Below are positions 22,254-30,265 of a stretch of 52,983 nucleotides of DNA, in pieces. Origin of the DNA: M2408 sp040386975. Lineage in GTDB: Bacteria; Bacteroidota; Bacteroidia; Flavobacteriales_D; Crocinitomicaceae. Every line of letters begins with the position of its first letter. Position 1 is the first letter of the stretch. Position numbers and translations under genes: made by a program. The stretch covers positions 1 to 52,983 of the forward strand of contig JAZKEO010000005.1 in NCBI GenBank assembly GCA_040386975.1, given 5' to 3'. Below the pieces are notes generated by a model. It worked only from the letters and a program-made list of their open reading frames with translations. It was not told the origin of the DNA and did no database searches.

Positions 22254-22563
22254 GATTTCCGCTACAGAACACGCTGGTGAAACTGGAGTAGCATCTTGGA
22301 AAACACTCCAATTTGATGGTTTAAGAATCCGAATGGTAGAATATTCAAAAAACTACAAAGCTGATCATTGGTGCGAAAAAGGTCATATCATTTATTGCAT
22401 TGAAGGAGAAATGGATACAGAACTTGCTGATGGAAGTATTTTTAAATTATCAAAAGGAATGACTTACGAAGTTTCAGACGATTTGAGTTCACATCGAACA
22501 AGTTCAGTAGGTGGAGTAAAACTTTTTATCATGGATGGAGATTTTTTAAAAAAGAAGAATTAG
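22213..22563 (+). CDS. DHCW-motif cupin protein
   Basis: The 116-residue protein is a single small cupin barrel. It carries the DHWCEKGHIIYCIEGEMD segment that defines the DHCW-motif cupin family, with His and Cys positions that could bind a metal. The second cupin motif follows as KLSKGMTYEVSDDLSSHRTS. The enzymatic role of this family is not known. I choose the ATG at 22213, which gives the conserved N-terminus MNKNIPFQITDWD; the frame is open further upstream, inside the previous gene. Confidence 0.8.
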   Translation: MNKNIPFQITDWDKISATEHAGETGVASWKTLQFDGLRIRMVEYSKNYKADHWCEKGHIIYCIEGEMDTELADGSIFKLSKGMTYEVSDDLSSHRTSSVGGVKLFIMDGDFLKKKN

Positions 22564-22643
22564 CCTAAGCTAATGATAGAAACAAACGTTTGAGCAGTTT
22601 AGTTATAGTAGAAAGAAAAGAATAAATTATTACTTAAAAATTT

Positions 22644-22651
22644 TATATTTG
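22644..22651 (+). promoter_or_regulatory. -7 box TATATTTG before the F420-dependent-type reductase gene
   Basis: Perfect match to TAnnTTTG, 20 bases before the ATG at 22672. Confidence 0.5.
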
Positions 22652-22671
22652 TCTAAACAAAATCATTCACT

Positions 22672-23340
22672 ATGAAAATAGCAATTTTAGGAACAGGAAC
22701 TGTAGGTCAAACGTTTGCTGAGAAGTTAACAAATTTGGGACATAAAGTTGTAATTGGAACACGCAATGTTTTAGATACCTCGATGAGGGGAAAATTTGCT
22801 GAATGGCACAAAAATAACCCAAAAGTTGAACTTAAAAGCTTCAGTGAAACAGTTTCACAAGGAGAACTGATTATCAATGCTTTGCAAGGTGGAATCACAC
22901 TTTCAGTTTTGAAAAGTTGTAATTCAGCCGATTTTGATAATAAAATTGTGATTGATATTTCAAATCCTTTGGACTTTAGTAAAGGTTTTCCACCATTTTT
23001 GATTGAAGGATTGAACAATACAAATTCTTTAGGCGAAGAAGTTCAAAAAGTTTTAGCAAATGCGAAAGTTGTCAAAACTTTAAATACGATGTGGTGTGGT
23101 TTGATGGTAAATCCAACAATGATTAACGATGGAAATCACATCAATTATATCTGTGGAAACGATTCTGAAGCAAAAGAGCAAGTAAAAATACTTTTGAATG
23201 AATTTGGCTGGAAAAATGAAAATATCTTGGATTTAGGTGATATCACCAATGCTCGCGGAACAGAAAGTACACTTTTGATTTGGACACGTGTTTATGGAGC
23301 AACGCAATCTGGAGCTTTTAATATGAACTTGGTGAAGTAA
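22672..23340 (+). CDS. NADP-binding oxidoreductase, F420-dependent reductase family
   Basis: The 222-residue protein has an N-terminal dinucleotide-binding fold, IAILGTGTVGQTFAEKL (residues 3-19), followed by VVIGTRN, whose Arg suggests NADP preference. It contains the family's SNPLDFSKGFPP-type loop and VVKTLNTMWCGLMVNP. The C-terminal half (ILDLGDITNARGTESTLLIW) matches bacterial proteins annotated as NADPH-dependent F420 reductases. This phylum is not known to make F420, so the real electron partner is probably another flavin or a metabolite. A GNAT gene follows after four bases. Confidence 0.78.
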   Translation: MKIAILGTGTVGQTFAEKLTNLGHKVVIGTRNVLDTSMRGKFAEWHKNNPKVELKSFSETVSQGELIINALQGGITLSVLKSCNSADFDNKIVIDISNPLDFSKGFPPFLIEGLNNTNSLGEEVQKVLANAKVVKTLNTMWCGLMVNPTMINDGNHINYICGNDSEAKEQVKILLNEFGWKNENILDLGDITNARGTESTLLIWTRVYGATQSGAFNMNLVK

Positions 23341-23344
23341 GTTT

Positions 23345-23887
23345 ATGAATTCATATAGTTATCAAGAAAATTTAGAATCAGAACGACTTAGAACACGTTT
23401 TTTAAACGAAAACGACATAAAAATTTGGGCTGAATTTTTTGAAAATAAAGAAGCAACAGAATTTTTAATGAGTTTTGGCTTAGAATCAACTTTTGAGCGA
23501 GCAAAACACATGATTGGGAAACAATTTGATCGATATTCAGAAAATCGATTCGGACATCAAGCTTTAATAGATAAGAAATCAAACGAATTCATTGGGCTTT
23601 GTGGACTTTTAACTCAGGAAGTTGATGGAATTATTGAAATAGAAGTTGGCTATCATATCTTAAAAAAGCATTGGGGAAAAGGTTATGCTCCAGAAGCCGC
23701 AAAATTATTCATTGATTACGCTTTTGAAAATAAGCTGGCGGATTCAGTTATTTCTGTGATCGATTTTGGAAATGTAAAATCACAACGCGTAGCAGAAAAA
23801 AATGGTTTGAAAATCGAAAAAGAAATAAAATACCATGATGACGAAGATGTTTACATTTATCGTGTTGAAAAAGTAAATTGGCAATAA
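23345..23887 (+). CDS. GNAT acetyltransferase (RimJ/RimL-like)
   Basis: The 180-residue protein fits the RimJ/RimL subgroup: ESERLRTRFLNENDI near the N-terminus, GLCGLLTQEVDGIIEIEVGY, and the acetyl-CoA site HWGKGYAPEAAKLFIDYAFE (about 111-130). The final strand VISVIDFGNVKSQRVAEKNG is typical. Substrates may be ribosomal N-termini, amino acids or polyamines; this cannot be decided. It begins four bases after the reductase gene, so both are likely on one mRNA. Confidence 0.85.
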   Translation: MNSYSYQENLESERLRTRFLNENDIKIWAEFFENKEATEFLMSFGLESTFERAKHMIGKQFDRYSENRFGHQALIDKKSNEFIGLCGLLTQEVDGIIEIEVGYHILKKHWGKGYAPEAAKLFIDYAFENKLADSVISVIDFGNVKSQRVAEKNGLKIEKEIKYHDDEDVYIYRVEKVNWQ

Positions 23888-23903
23888 ATTTAGTTTATAA
23901 GAA

Positions 23904-24668
23904 ATGGCATTTTATGATTTACCAAAAGAAGAACGAGCAAAACTTGTCATTGAAATTAGCAATGAAATTTTAAACGAACTTGAAAGTAATAGATTAAGTA
24001 AAATTATTCAACATTTTGAAAATAAAGATACTTACATTCGTAAATCAGCTTATTTATCTTTGGGGAGAATTTATTTTTCGAATCAAGATTTACAAGAAAA
24101 AATCATTCATTTTCTAGAGCAACTTTTTCTGCATTCAGATTTTAAGGTTCGTCAAACAGTTATTAATTCCGCTGGAGAAATTGGAAAAAAGAATTTTGAA
24201 GTGGTTCAACATTTCTTTGATAAAGGATTGTTTGATTCGCACCATTCACCTCGAAATGCTGTTATTGGTTCAATAAAAAAAATGGGTGAAGTAAACCCAA
24301 AGCCAGTTTTATCTTGGGCTAAAAAATACTTACATCATCAAAACAAAGAAATTCGCAGGGAAATTTGTCATGGAATTGAACTTCGTGGTCGAAAATTCCC
24401 TCAAGATATTTTGCCTTTATTAAAAGAATTGCAACACGATAAAACTGCTCGTGTGAGAAACACTTTGGTACATGTTTTAGGTCAAATTGCCTACAAAAAT
24501 GGCTGCTTGGAAACCGTTATTGAGGATTTAAAAACCTGGGAAAATAAAACCTTAGTTTCTGATGCTTTGGAAGAAATAATTGATGTGCATCACCGTTATC
24601 GCACTTTTTCAGTTTTGACTCAAGATGAGGCACAAAAATATATTACTGAAAATTATAAACTAATTTAA
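23904..24668 (+). CDS. HEAT-repeat / DNA alkylation repeat-like protein
   Basis: The 254-residue all-helical protein contains about five HEAT-like repeats, for example YIRKSAYLSLGRIYFSNQDL, KVRQTVINSAGEIGKKNFEV, SPRNAVIGSIKKMGEVNP and RVRNTLVHVLGQIAYKNG. It has no signal peptide. The pattern resembles DNA alkylation repeat proteins, but the Trp/Asp/Arg residues that flip damaged bases in AlkD cannot be confirmed by eye. It follows the GNAT gene after 16 bases and its stop overlaps that of the convergent barrel gene by four bases. Confidence 0.7.
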   Translation: MAFYDLPKEERAKLVIEISNEILNELESNRLSKIIQHFENKDTYIRKSAYLSLGRIYFSNQDLQEKIIHFLEQLFLHSDFKVRQTVINSAGEIGKKNFEVVQHFFDKGLFDSHHSPRNAVIGSIKKMGEVNPKPVLSWAKKYLHHQNKEIRREICHGIELRGRKFPQDILPLLKELQHDKTARVRNTLVHVLGQIAYKNGCLETVIEDLKTWENKTLVSDALEEIIDVHHRYRTFSVLTQDEAQKYITENYKLI

Positions 24669-25795
24669 AAAGCTTCTCCAATGAATAAATAGAAGCCATA
24701 ACCTTCTTTTGTTAGAGCGAAATCTAGTCGTGTCCAAATATCTTTTTTTGGGAAAAGTAAAAAACGCAAACCAGCTCCACCAGCTAAAACGAAATTTTTA
24801 CTATTTATTGTTGATAATGAAGGTGCAACAACTCCCGTACTTGTAAAAATAGAAGCACCAAAACGTTTAGCAAATTTAAATGGTAACATACGGTACTCAG
24901 CTTGAAAACTTAAAAGATTTTCATCTCTATATCTACCTGTGTAATATCCTCGCATAATCATTTCTCCACCCATTAATGCCATTTGATTGAACGGAGGATT
25001 ACCAAGACTGAACTGACCCAAATATTGAAAAGCAAGTACATTTCTTTTTTTTATTGGTATAAAACACCTAAAATCTGAAAAAATTGAAGTAAATGTAAAT
25101 TGACTTCCAAATTTTTGATCATAATGAATAAAGGCGAGTTCAGCAAACAAGCCTTTTCTAACGTTTAAGACGTTATGTCGGTTGTCAAAAAGTATTCCTG
25201 ATCCAAAACCAAAATTTGTTGAGCCAAGATGACCTAAAGGTTTTTCGTAAATATGATTCTTGTCATAATCAACAAAATCAACATTACCAAGATGTTGTAA
25301 ATCAAATTCAACTCCTGCGTATATTGACTTATAAACTTTCTTTAAAATTCTTTCTTTTATTTGAACTTGAAAGGCATTGACTCTAGCAATTTTTTTGTCA
25401 ATAGTTTCGGGGCCAACACCGTAATATGACAAAGGAAAACTTTGAAATTTCAATTTCCCTAAAAAGAACCATTCATTTTTATCACTATAAATCGCATGTT
25501 CGAAAAATCCACCAAATTGTTTATGTAAAGTATAAAAAGTGAACGCATTTATTTCGCTCAATCTATTTGTTGTGTCGCCTTTTGCATAGCGAACATACAA
25601 ACCACTTAAACCTAATTCAACACTTGTTTCTGGAGAGTAAGCAACAACAGGGTAAGACATGAATTGTGGCTTAGAAATATCCGTTGTGTCGTTGATTATT
25701 TTTTGAATATATCTTTTAGGAAAAGTTCTAATTTGAGCATGTAAATTCAAACTCAAAAATGAAAAAATAATGATATGTCTTACCTTCAATAGCAT
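24665..25795 (-). CDS. BamA/TamA-family (surface antigen D15) outer-membrane barrel
   Basis: The 376-residue protein has a signal peptide (residues about 1-20, ending LHAQ) and then only a beta barrel, with no POTRA domains. Barrel signatures include FGFGSGILFDNRHNVLNVRKG, the GGEMIMRGYYTGRYRDEN loop that corresponds to the VRGF/Y lid motif, and the terminal strand ending in Phe (FYLFIGEAF). Barrel-only D15 proteins are common in Bacteroidota and their cargo is unknown; export of lipids or phosphatase-like partners has been suggested for relatives. A long hairpin and a -7 box (25804-25811) overlap its start region. Confidence 0.78.
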   Translation of the reverse strand: MLLKVRHIIIFSFLSLNLHAQIRTFPKRYIQKIINDTTDISKPQFMSYPVVAYSPETSVELGLSGLYVRYAKGDTTNRLSEINAFTFYTLHKQFGGFFEHAIYSDKNEWFFLGKLKFQSFPLSYYGVGPETIDKKIARVNAFQVQIKERILKKVYKSIYAGVEFDLQHLGNVDFVDYDKNHIYEKPLGHLGSTNFGFGSGILFDNRHNVLNVRKGLFAELAFIHYDQKFGSQFTFTSIFSDFRCFIPIKKRNVLAFQYLGQFSLGNPPFNQMALMGGEMIMRGYYTGRYRDENLLSFQAEYRMLPFKFAKRFGASIFTSTGVVAPSLSTINSKNFVLAGGAGLRFLLFPKKDIWTRLDFALTKEGYGFYLFIGEAF

Positions 25796-25856
25796 TCAAT
25801 TTTCAAAAATAATATTTTGTTATCATTATTTAAAATTTTTTGAAAATAAAATTGAA
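25795..25856. repeat. Long hairpin between the porin operon and the barrel gene start
   Basis: TTCAAT and TTTTCAAAA on the left (25795-25809) pair with TTTTGAAAA and ATTGAA on the right (ending 25856), with three unpaired bases. One arm reaches the start codon at 25795 and covers the minus-strand -7 box (25804-25811, TATTTTTG). It may end the porin operon and hide or expose the barrel gene's start. Confidence 0.5.
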
Positions 25857-25886
25857 ATGATAAGTGTAAAATTTTAGCGAGGTTTA

Positions 25887-27122
25887 TTAAAAATAAGTAG
25901 AAAAACCAAGTTGTACAATTCCGGCAAGTGCTGCTGGATTTCCTAAAATATCACGTTGATTGTGATAACGGTAATTCAATCTGAAAACAGTTTGTGCATT
26001 TGGTCTCAAGCTAATTGCAGGAGAAATACACCAAATGTGTTCTGAAATATTTCCTTGAGTTTCAACGAATTTTCCAACATTCCAATCTACATATTCCAAA
26101 CGGCAAGCTAAATTTAATGTAGCTTTCTGCCAACCAAGCATTGTTTTTGTTAGGATTGGTTGAATGATGTCTACAAATCCACCTTGTTGTTTATTGCCAA
26201 ACTGCTGACCATAAGTTGTTGGAACATCGACAAAAATCCAAGCCCATTCAGCAACAATACGTGTTTTGATTTTTGGGAAACTCACATTGTAATCCAGAGC
26301 AACTACGTCCAAACGTCTTTTTTCGTCTATTACAAAACCGTCATCTTGAAACTTATTGTAAATTCCTCCCATATAGGAAATACCTAATTCTCCAGCTTTG
26401 CTGTTTCTTAAAGCAATTTTCCCCGTAAGTAGGGGTAAACCGCTATTTATTTCTTCAAAACGCTCTGGATTGTTTTTTGACGCAGCTAAAAATGTTTTGT
26501 TTTCCGTATTTTCAATGATGGTATTATCAAAACTTCCAGATAAATAGACTTCATATCCAAACATCCAATTTTTAGCATACTTTTTACCAAATAAACCAAA
26601 ACCTGAATTACTCCAAGTTGCAGGTAACATTTGTGTAGCAGAGATTGGACGGTCAATAAATTCCCATTTTGGTCCATCGTGATTTTGGTTAAATGCTCCA
26701 ATTGGATTCATGATAATTCCACCACGAAAATTCAATAAGGGACGGATTTCTAAATCCAGAGAAGCAAACTCAATTGCAATTTCTTTTCCACCGTCTTCAA
26801 ATTCAATTTCACTTAAAAATTTGATGCGAGAATAAATCGTTGAAGAAACAAACAAAGTCATTCTTCTTGCTTGAAATTGATGTCCTTCAGAGACTCCATC
26901 AGTGTTTGCATATTGGTAATTTGCTTCTAAATATCCACCAACTGCAACGGGAGTTTTGCCAAGACTCAAAAACGGACGATTGTAAATCGCATCCATGTTT
27001 AAAACTTGTTTACTTGTATCTGTTGGAATTCGTTTGAGTAAGGTACTATCAATCTGAGAGAAAGCGATTGAAGATATAAATAAGGTGGAAATTATTCCTA
27101 AAATGTAATTTTTTAATATCAT
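25887..27122 (-). CDS. Phosphate-selective porin O/P-like outer-membrane protein
   Basis: The 411-residue protein starts with a signal peptide (about 1-23, ending AFSQ) and continues as a barrel to a terminal Phe (VQLGFSTYF). The OprO/P-like pattern is seen in GGYLEANYQYANTDGVSEGH, ARRMTLFVSSTIYSRIKFLS, EFEDGGKEIAIEFASLDLEI and NFRGGIIMNPIGAFNQNHDG. The transported solute is not certain; many Bacteroidota members are general anion porins. Its ATG overlaps the stop of the Rieske gene (ATGA at 27119-27122), so it is the third gene of a translationally coupled operon. Confidence 0.82.
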   Translation of the reverse strand: MILKNYILGIISTLFISSIAFSQIDSTLLKRIPTDTSKQVLNMDAIYNRPFLSLGKTPVAVGGYLEANYQYANTDGVSEGHQFQARRMTLFVSSTIYSRIKFLSEIEFEDGGKEIAIEFASLDLEIRPLLNFRGGIIMNPIGAFNQNHDGPKWEFIDRPISATQMLPATWSNSGFGLFGKKYAKNWMFGYEVYLSGSFDNTIIENTENKTFLAASKNNPERFEEINSGLPLLTGKIALRNSKAGELGISYMGGIYNKFQDDGFVIDEKRRLDVVALDYNVSFPKIKTRIVAEWAWIFVDVPTTYGQQFGNKQQGGFVDIIQPILTKTMLGWQKATLNLACRLEYVDWNVGKFVETQGNISEHIWCISPAISLRPNAQTVFRLNYRYHNQRDILGNPAALAGIVQLGFSTYF

Positions 27123-27559
27123 GATAAACTAATTTTTAGTTGATAGTTTTCAATTGTTACTGGAAATGTTCTCAAATTTGAACTTGCAGGACCATTTTGG
27201 ACTTGTCCATGATCATTGAATTCGCTTCCGTGAGCTGGACAAACCAATTTGTCTCCAAATACTTGTAATTCTGCTCCTTGATGAGTACATTCTAAATTTA
27301 ATGCTGTAAATTCAGTAGAATTGATTCGGTAAACGCAAATTGGAAATTTTAACTGTTCGTTTCTAACTACGATATACTCTTTGTAAGTCGTTTTTTCTTT
27401 TTTTACAGTTTCAAATTCTTTTAAATCTAAAATAAGAAAAGAGCCTGAAAGTGGAACAGAAATGATTTTTGATACATCACAACTTTGCAGTAGGGTAGTG
27501 ATTGCAACACCACTCAAACAAGCGTATGCACATGATTTTATAAACTCGTTGCGATTCAT
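27119..27559 (-). CDS. Rieske [2Fe-2S] lipoprotein
   Basis: The 146-residue protein has a short N-terminal signal with a lipobox (L-Q-S-C27), so it is likely anchored in the envelope. The cluster ligands are C91 and H93 (ECTHQGAEL) and C107 and H110 (VCPAHGSEF), with the usual glycine-rich loop NGPASSNLRTFPV after them. The domain resembles stand-alone arsenite-oxidase or ferredoxin-type Rieske proteins rather than a bc1 subunit, as there is no cytochrome b gene beside it. It overlaps both neighbours by one and four bases, between the di-heme oxidoreductase and the porin. This suggests it takes electrons from, or gives them to, the di-heme protein. Confidence 0.88.
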   Translation of the reverse strand: MNRNEFIKSCAYACLSGVAITTLLQSCDVSKIISVPLSGSFLILDLKEFETVKKEKTTYKEYIVVRNEQLKFPICVYRINSTEFTALNLECTHQGAELQVFGDKLVCPAHGSEFNDHGQVQNGPASSNLRTFPVTIENYQLKISLS

Positions 27560-28752
27560 TATAATGATTCTAAGAATTTCAATAAAGCGTCTTTGTCACC
27601 AGAGGAAAGTGCTTGATACAAACTTTTACTTCCTGATGATTCACCGCCATGAAGTAAAATTGCTTCTTCAATACTTTTTGCTCTTCCGTCGTGCATTAAA
27701 AAATAACTTCCACCTTGAGCATCTTTAGATAATCCTAAGCCCCAAAGTGGTGGTGTACGCCATTCATACGTTTTAGCACTTCCTTCGGTGTATTTGTCGT
27801 CTAAAGCTGAACCCATGTCATGAAGTAACATATCTGTAAAAGGATGAAACTCTTTGTTTGATAAACCGCTTATTGGAGAGTAACCAGTCATTAAAGTTGG
27901 TTTGTGACAACCAGCACAATTAATTTGTGAGAAAATTTCTCTTCCTTTTATAACTTCTGAATCCGTTTTATTTCTTTGAACTGGTGCTTTTAGGGTTCTC
28001 AAATAGAACACTACGTCTAACATTTTTTGATTTGAAATTTCTGGATCTATTTCTTGGTGTGAATAAACATCAATTGGATTGTAAGTAGAGGTAATTCCCA
28101 TATCTTGGTTGTAAGCATTTGCAGTTTGATTTAATAAATCATAAGCTCCAGCTTTTTTCCCAAAACGACAGATGTGTTTACCATTTTGCGAAATTGCATC
28201 TGGTCTAACAGTTATATATGCTGGAATGTTTATCCAATTTGGAACACCAGAAATTCCATCACCATCCACATCATTTGGATCTGACATTGCTAAAATTGTC
28301 GCATCGCTTACATAATCTAAAAAGCCTAAACCTGTATTTGCTGGAGGAGTAAATTTAGATGAGGTCGCTCCACTTGGAATTTGTTCGGGAGAAAACCCAG
28401 GTAAAGCTCTATTTTGTAATTGTGGTCCACCTTGATCTAAGAATGTATTCCCAAATTCATCAGCTTGACCAAAGCGAGTTAAAGTTGTTGAAGGATGACC
28501 TTTTCCATCACCAGCATGACAGCTAATACAACTTGTGGAAACGAAAGTTGAACCAAGTCCAGTTTCTCGCGTGAAAACTTCGTTAAAAGCAACGTCACCT
28601 CTCAAGAATTGTTGATTTTCCATTTCACTTAAACCTTCGATTGTTCCGTCTAATACGTCTTCTTCTAAAGCTGCAGCAGGAAAAATCTTTTTACAAGAAA
28701 TCAAAATGGAAATTCCAATCAAGATTCCAAAAAGCATTTTATTTGTTTTCAT
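27559..28752 (-). CDS. Di-heme oxidoreductase family lipoprotein (DHOR/DUF1111)
   Basis: The 397-residue protein carries two c-type heme sites, CISCH at about 75-79 and CAGCH at about 279-283, and has the overall layout of the di-heme thiol-oxidoreductase-like family. A lipobox (L-I-S-C) near residue 20 predicts a lipid anchor. A calcium-type loop DPNDVDGDGISG lies between the hemes, and distal family motifs FHPFTDMLLHDMG and EWRTPPLWGLGLS are present. Substrate unknown; relatives are linked to iron or thiol redox without firm proof. The ATG at 28752 is preferred to a GTG at 28761. Its stop shares one base with the Rieske start (TAATG), and a -7 box lies at 28784-28791. Confidence 0.85.
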   Translation of the reverse strand: MKTNKMLFGILIGISILISCKKIFPAAALEEDVLDGTIEGLSEMENQQFLRGDVAFNEVFTRETGLGSTFVSTSCISCHAGDGKGHPSTTLTRFGQADEFGNTFLDQGGPQLQNRALPGFSPEQIPSGATSSKFTPPANTGLGFLDYVSDATILAMSDPNDVDGDGISGVPNWINIPAYITVRPDAISQNGKHICRFGKKAGAYDLLNQTANAYNQDMGITSTYNPIDVYSHQEIDPEISNQKMLDVVFYLRTLKAPVQRNKTDSEVIKGREIFSQINCAGCHKPTLMTGYSPISGLSNKEFHPFTDMLLHDMGSALDDKYTEGSAKTYEWRTPPLWGLGLSKDAQGGSYFLMHDGRAKSIEEAILLHGGESSGSKSLYQALSSGDKDALLKFLESL

Positions 28753-28783
28753 TAAATTCACGTTTAAATGTCGTTCTAAAATG

Positions 28784-28791
28784 CAAAGTTA
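28784..28791 (-). promoter_or_regulatory. -7 box TAACTTTG of the di-heme/Rieske/porin operon
   Basis: On the minus strand TAACTTTG matches the consensus and lies 31 bases before the start at 28752. It is the only good promoter match for the three coupled genes. Confidence 0.5.
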
Positions 28792-28876
28792 CGATTTATT
28801 TTAATTAACTAATAATAAAAGTTAGATTAATCTAAGTTTTTAATTTTTACAATCTAAATTTAATGAAAATAATTAC

Positions 28877-28884
28877 TAAATTTG
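28877..28884 (+). promoter_or_regulatory. -7 box TAAATTTG before the SRPBCC gene
   Basis: Perfect TAnnTTTG match, 14 bases before the ATG at 28899. It is divergent from the operon promoter at 28784-28791. Confidence 0.45.
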
Positions 28885-28898
28885 ATTAAAATTAAGAT

Positions 28899-29300
28899 AT
28901 GGAAACTGGAACGATTAGCGAAACGATTTTTTTTGATGCAATGTCAAAAGATGTATATGAAATCCTTATGAATGAAGATAAACATTCAGAATTGACAGCT
29001 TCAAATGTTGTTATGAGTCAAGAAATTGATGGGAAATTTGAAATTTTTGATGGATATGTTCACGGTTACAACATCGAATTAATTGAAGGAGAAAAAATTG
29101 TTCAAGCTTGGCATTTTGAAGAAGATGGCTGGCAAGAAGATCATTTTTCGATTTGTACTTTTATCTTTGAAGCCTTTGAAAATAAATGCAAAGTGATTTT
29201 TACTCAAACTGGAATTCCAGCTCACAAAGTTGAAAGTTTGAGAAGTGGTTGGAACGAATTTTATTGGGAGCCTATGGCAGAATATTTGGAAAACAATTAA
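28899..29300 (+). CDS. SRPBCC / AHSA1-like small-molecule-binding protein
   Basis: The 133-residue protein is a helix-grip fold of the Aha1 C-terminal (AHSA1) type. Landmarks are ISETIFFDAMSKDVYEILMN, HSELTASNVVMSQEIDGKFE, FDGYVHGYNIELIEGEKIVQ and the final helix with LRSGWNEFYWEPMAEYL. Such proteins bind hydrophobic ligands or assist chaperones; no ligand is predictable. Its stop overlaps the stop of the convergent zinc-ribbon gene by four bases. Confidence 0.82.
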   Translation: METGTISETIFFDAMSKDVYEILMNEDKHSELTASNVVMSQEIDGKFEIFDGYVHGYNIELIEGEKIVQAWHFEEDGWQEDHFSICTFIFEAFENKCKVIFTQTGIPAHKVESLRSGWNEFYWEPMAEYLENN

Positions 29301-29662
29301 AGCATAAAATTGAAAATAAATAATCCAATTAAAGCAAAAATCAAAGCATAAACAATCCAACCCCAAAAGTATTTGAGTTTATTTTTTTTCGGAAAATGAA
29401 AATTGATATTTGCTAAATTTGAGTTTGAATTATCGTCAATTAAATTTGATTGCTTGTTTCTTAATTTACTTTTGAAAGAGCAAGAGGGACAAATTTTGTA
29501 AATTAAACGATTTGTTGGAAAAATAGGCAGCCAATAAAGTAAAAAATAGACTTGTTCAACGTTGTAAATAGGTTTGTTTTCTTGTCCACAAACTTTGCAT
29601 GTTTCAACAAGTGTATCGTCTAATTTTCCAATAAAATCAATTTTTGTTGCCCAAGAAATCAT
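29297..29662 (-). CDS. Zinc-ribbon protein with one C-terminal membrane helix
   Basis: The 121-residue protein has two CxxC knuckles, CKVCGQ (about 22-27) and CPSCSF (about 58-63), which together can bind one zinc. An aromatic segment VEQVYFLLYWLPIFPTNRLI lies between them. After a polar linker a single transmembrane segment (WGWIVYALIFALIGLFIFNF) ends the chain. It resembles small zinc-ribbon membrane proteins annotated as zinc-ribbon domain-containing; role unknown. It follows the gene at 29664 with a one-base gap, so the two are co-transcribed. Confidence 0.65.
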   Translation of the reverse strand: MISWATKIDFIGKLDDTLVETCKVCGQENKPIYNVEQVYFLLYWLPIFPTNRLIYKICPSCSFKSKLRNKQSNLIDDNSNSNLANINFHFPKKNKLKYFWGWIVYALIFALIGLFIFNFML

Positions 29663-29663
29663 T

Positions 29664-30101
29664 TTATTGACCGTAAAAAGTTCTCATTGCTTTACTTTTT
29701 CCTTTACCCATTGGAGAAACGGAAGACCAATTTAAACCACCCGTACTCATTCTTAAGGTATGTTTTCCAAGAAATCCTCTAAACTTAAATGATTTTTGTA
29801 ATTTAATTTCATGAACACATTTTTCATCATCTTCCACTAAAGCAATCATCGATTTTTCTAAATCTTCAGCTGTTTCCGATTGTGCAATCAATTTTTTAAT
29901 CCCATCTTCAATACTTACTCCATCAAAAAACTGATGTGTTTTTATCGAATTAAAAAGATAGTATAGTCCAACTGTTTTTTTAGGGACATAAAAAACATAA
30001 TTTTTTGTTCCAACAACACAAACATCAACTTGCTTCATTGGTTGCTTTGAGTTCATAACCATTCCAGCGTCATACATTACGTAATCTTGATTTTCAATCA
30101 T
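29664..30101 (-). CDS. Soluble protein of unknown function
   Basis: The 145-residue protein is not recognised. It has no signal peptide or membrane segment. It starts MIENQDYVMYDAGMVMN, has a conserved-looking segment KNYVFYVPKKTVGLYYLFN, and ends with a basic, glycine/serine-rich tail (STGGLNWSSVSPMGKGKSKA). It is co-transcribed with the zinc-ribbon protein gene one base downstream. A TACATTTG -7 box lies at 30118-30125 on the minus strand, 16 bases before its start. Confidence 0.55.
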   Translation of the reverse strand: MIENQDYVMYDAGMVMNSKQPMKQVDVCVVGTKNYVFYVPKKTVGLYYLFNSIKTHQFFDGVSIEDGIKKLIAQSETAEDLEKSMIALVEDDEKCVHEIKLQKSFKFRGFLGKHTLRMSTGGLNWSSVSPMGKGKSKAMRTFYGQ

Positions 30102-30197
30102 AATTCTTAAATTTTAACAAATGTAAAAAAAACAATGAAAAAACTATCTAAAATTTTAATTTTAACTTTAAATGGCATACTTTTCATCTTAAAAGCT

Positions 30198-30205
30198 TAA
30201 TTTTG
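30198..30205 (+). promoter_or_regulatory. -7 box TAATTTTG before the first DEAD-box gene
   Basis: TAATTTTG matches TAnnTTTG. It is 60 bases before the ATG at 30266, leaving a leader of about 55 bases that contains the duplicated phrase AATAAAATCTCAATAAA. Confidence 0.45.
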
Positions 30206-30265
30206 CAAAAGATTTCGAGTATTAGAAACAAAAATCTCAATAAAATCTCAATAAATTTTTTATAA

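Noticed and set aside
22672..23340. A true coenzyme-F420 reductase
   Set aside because: The fold matches, but F420 is not known from this phylum and no F420 synthesis gene is seen.
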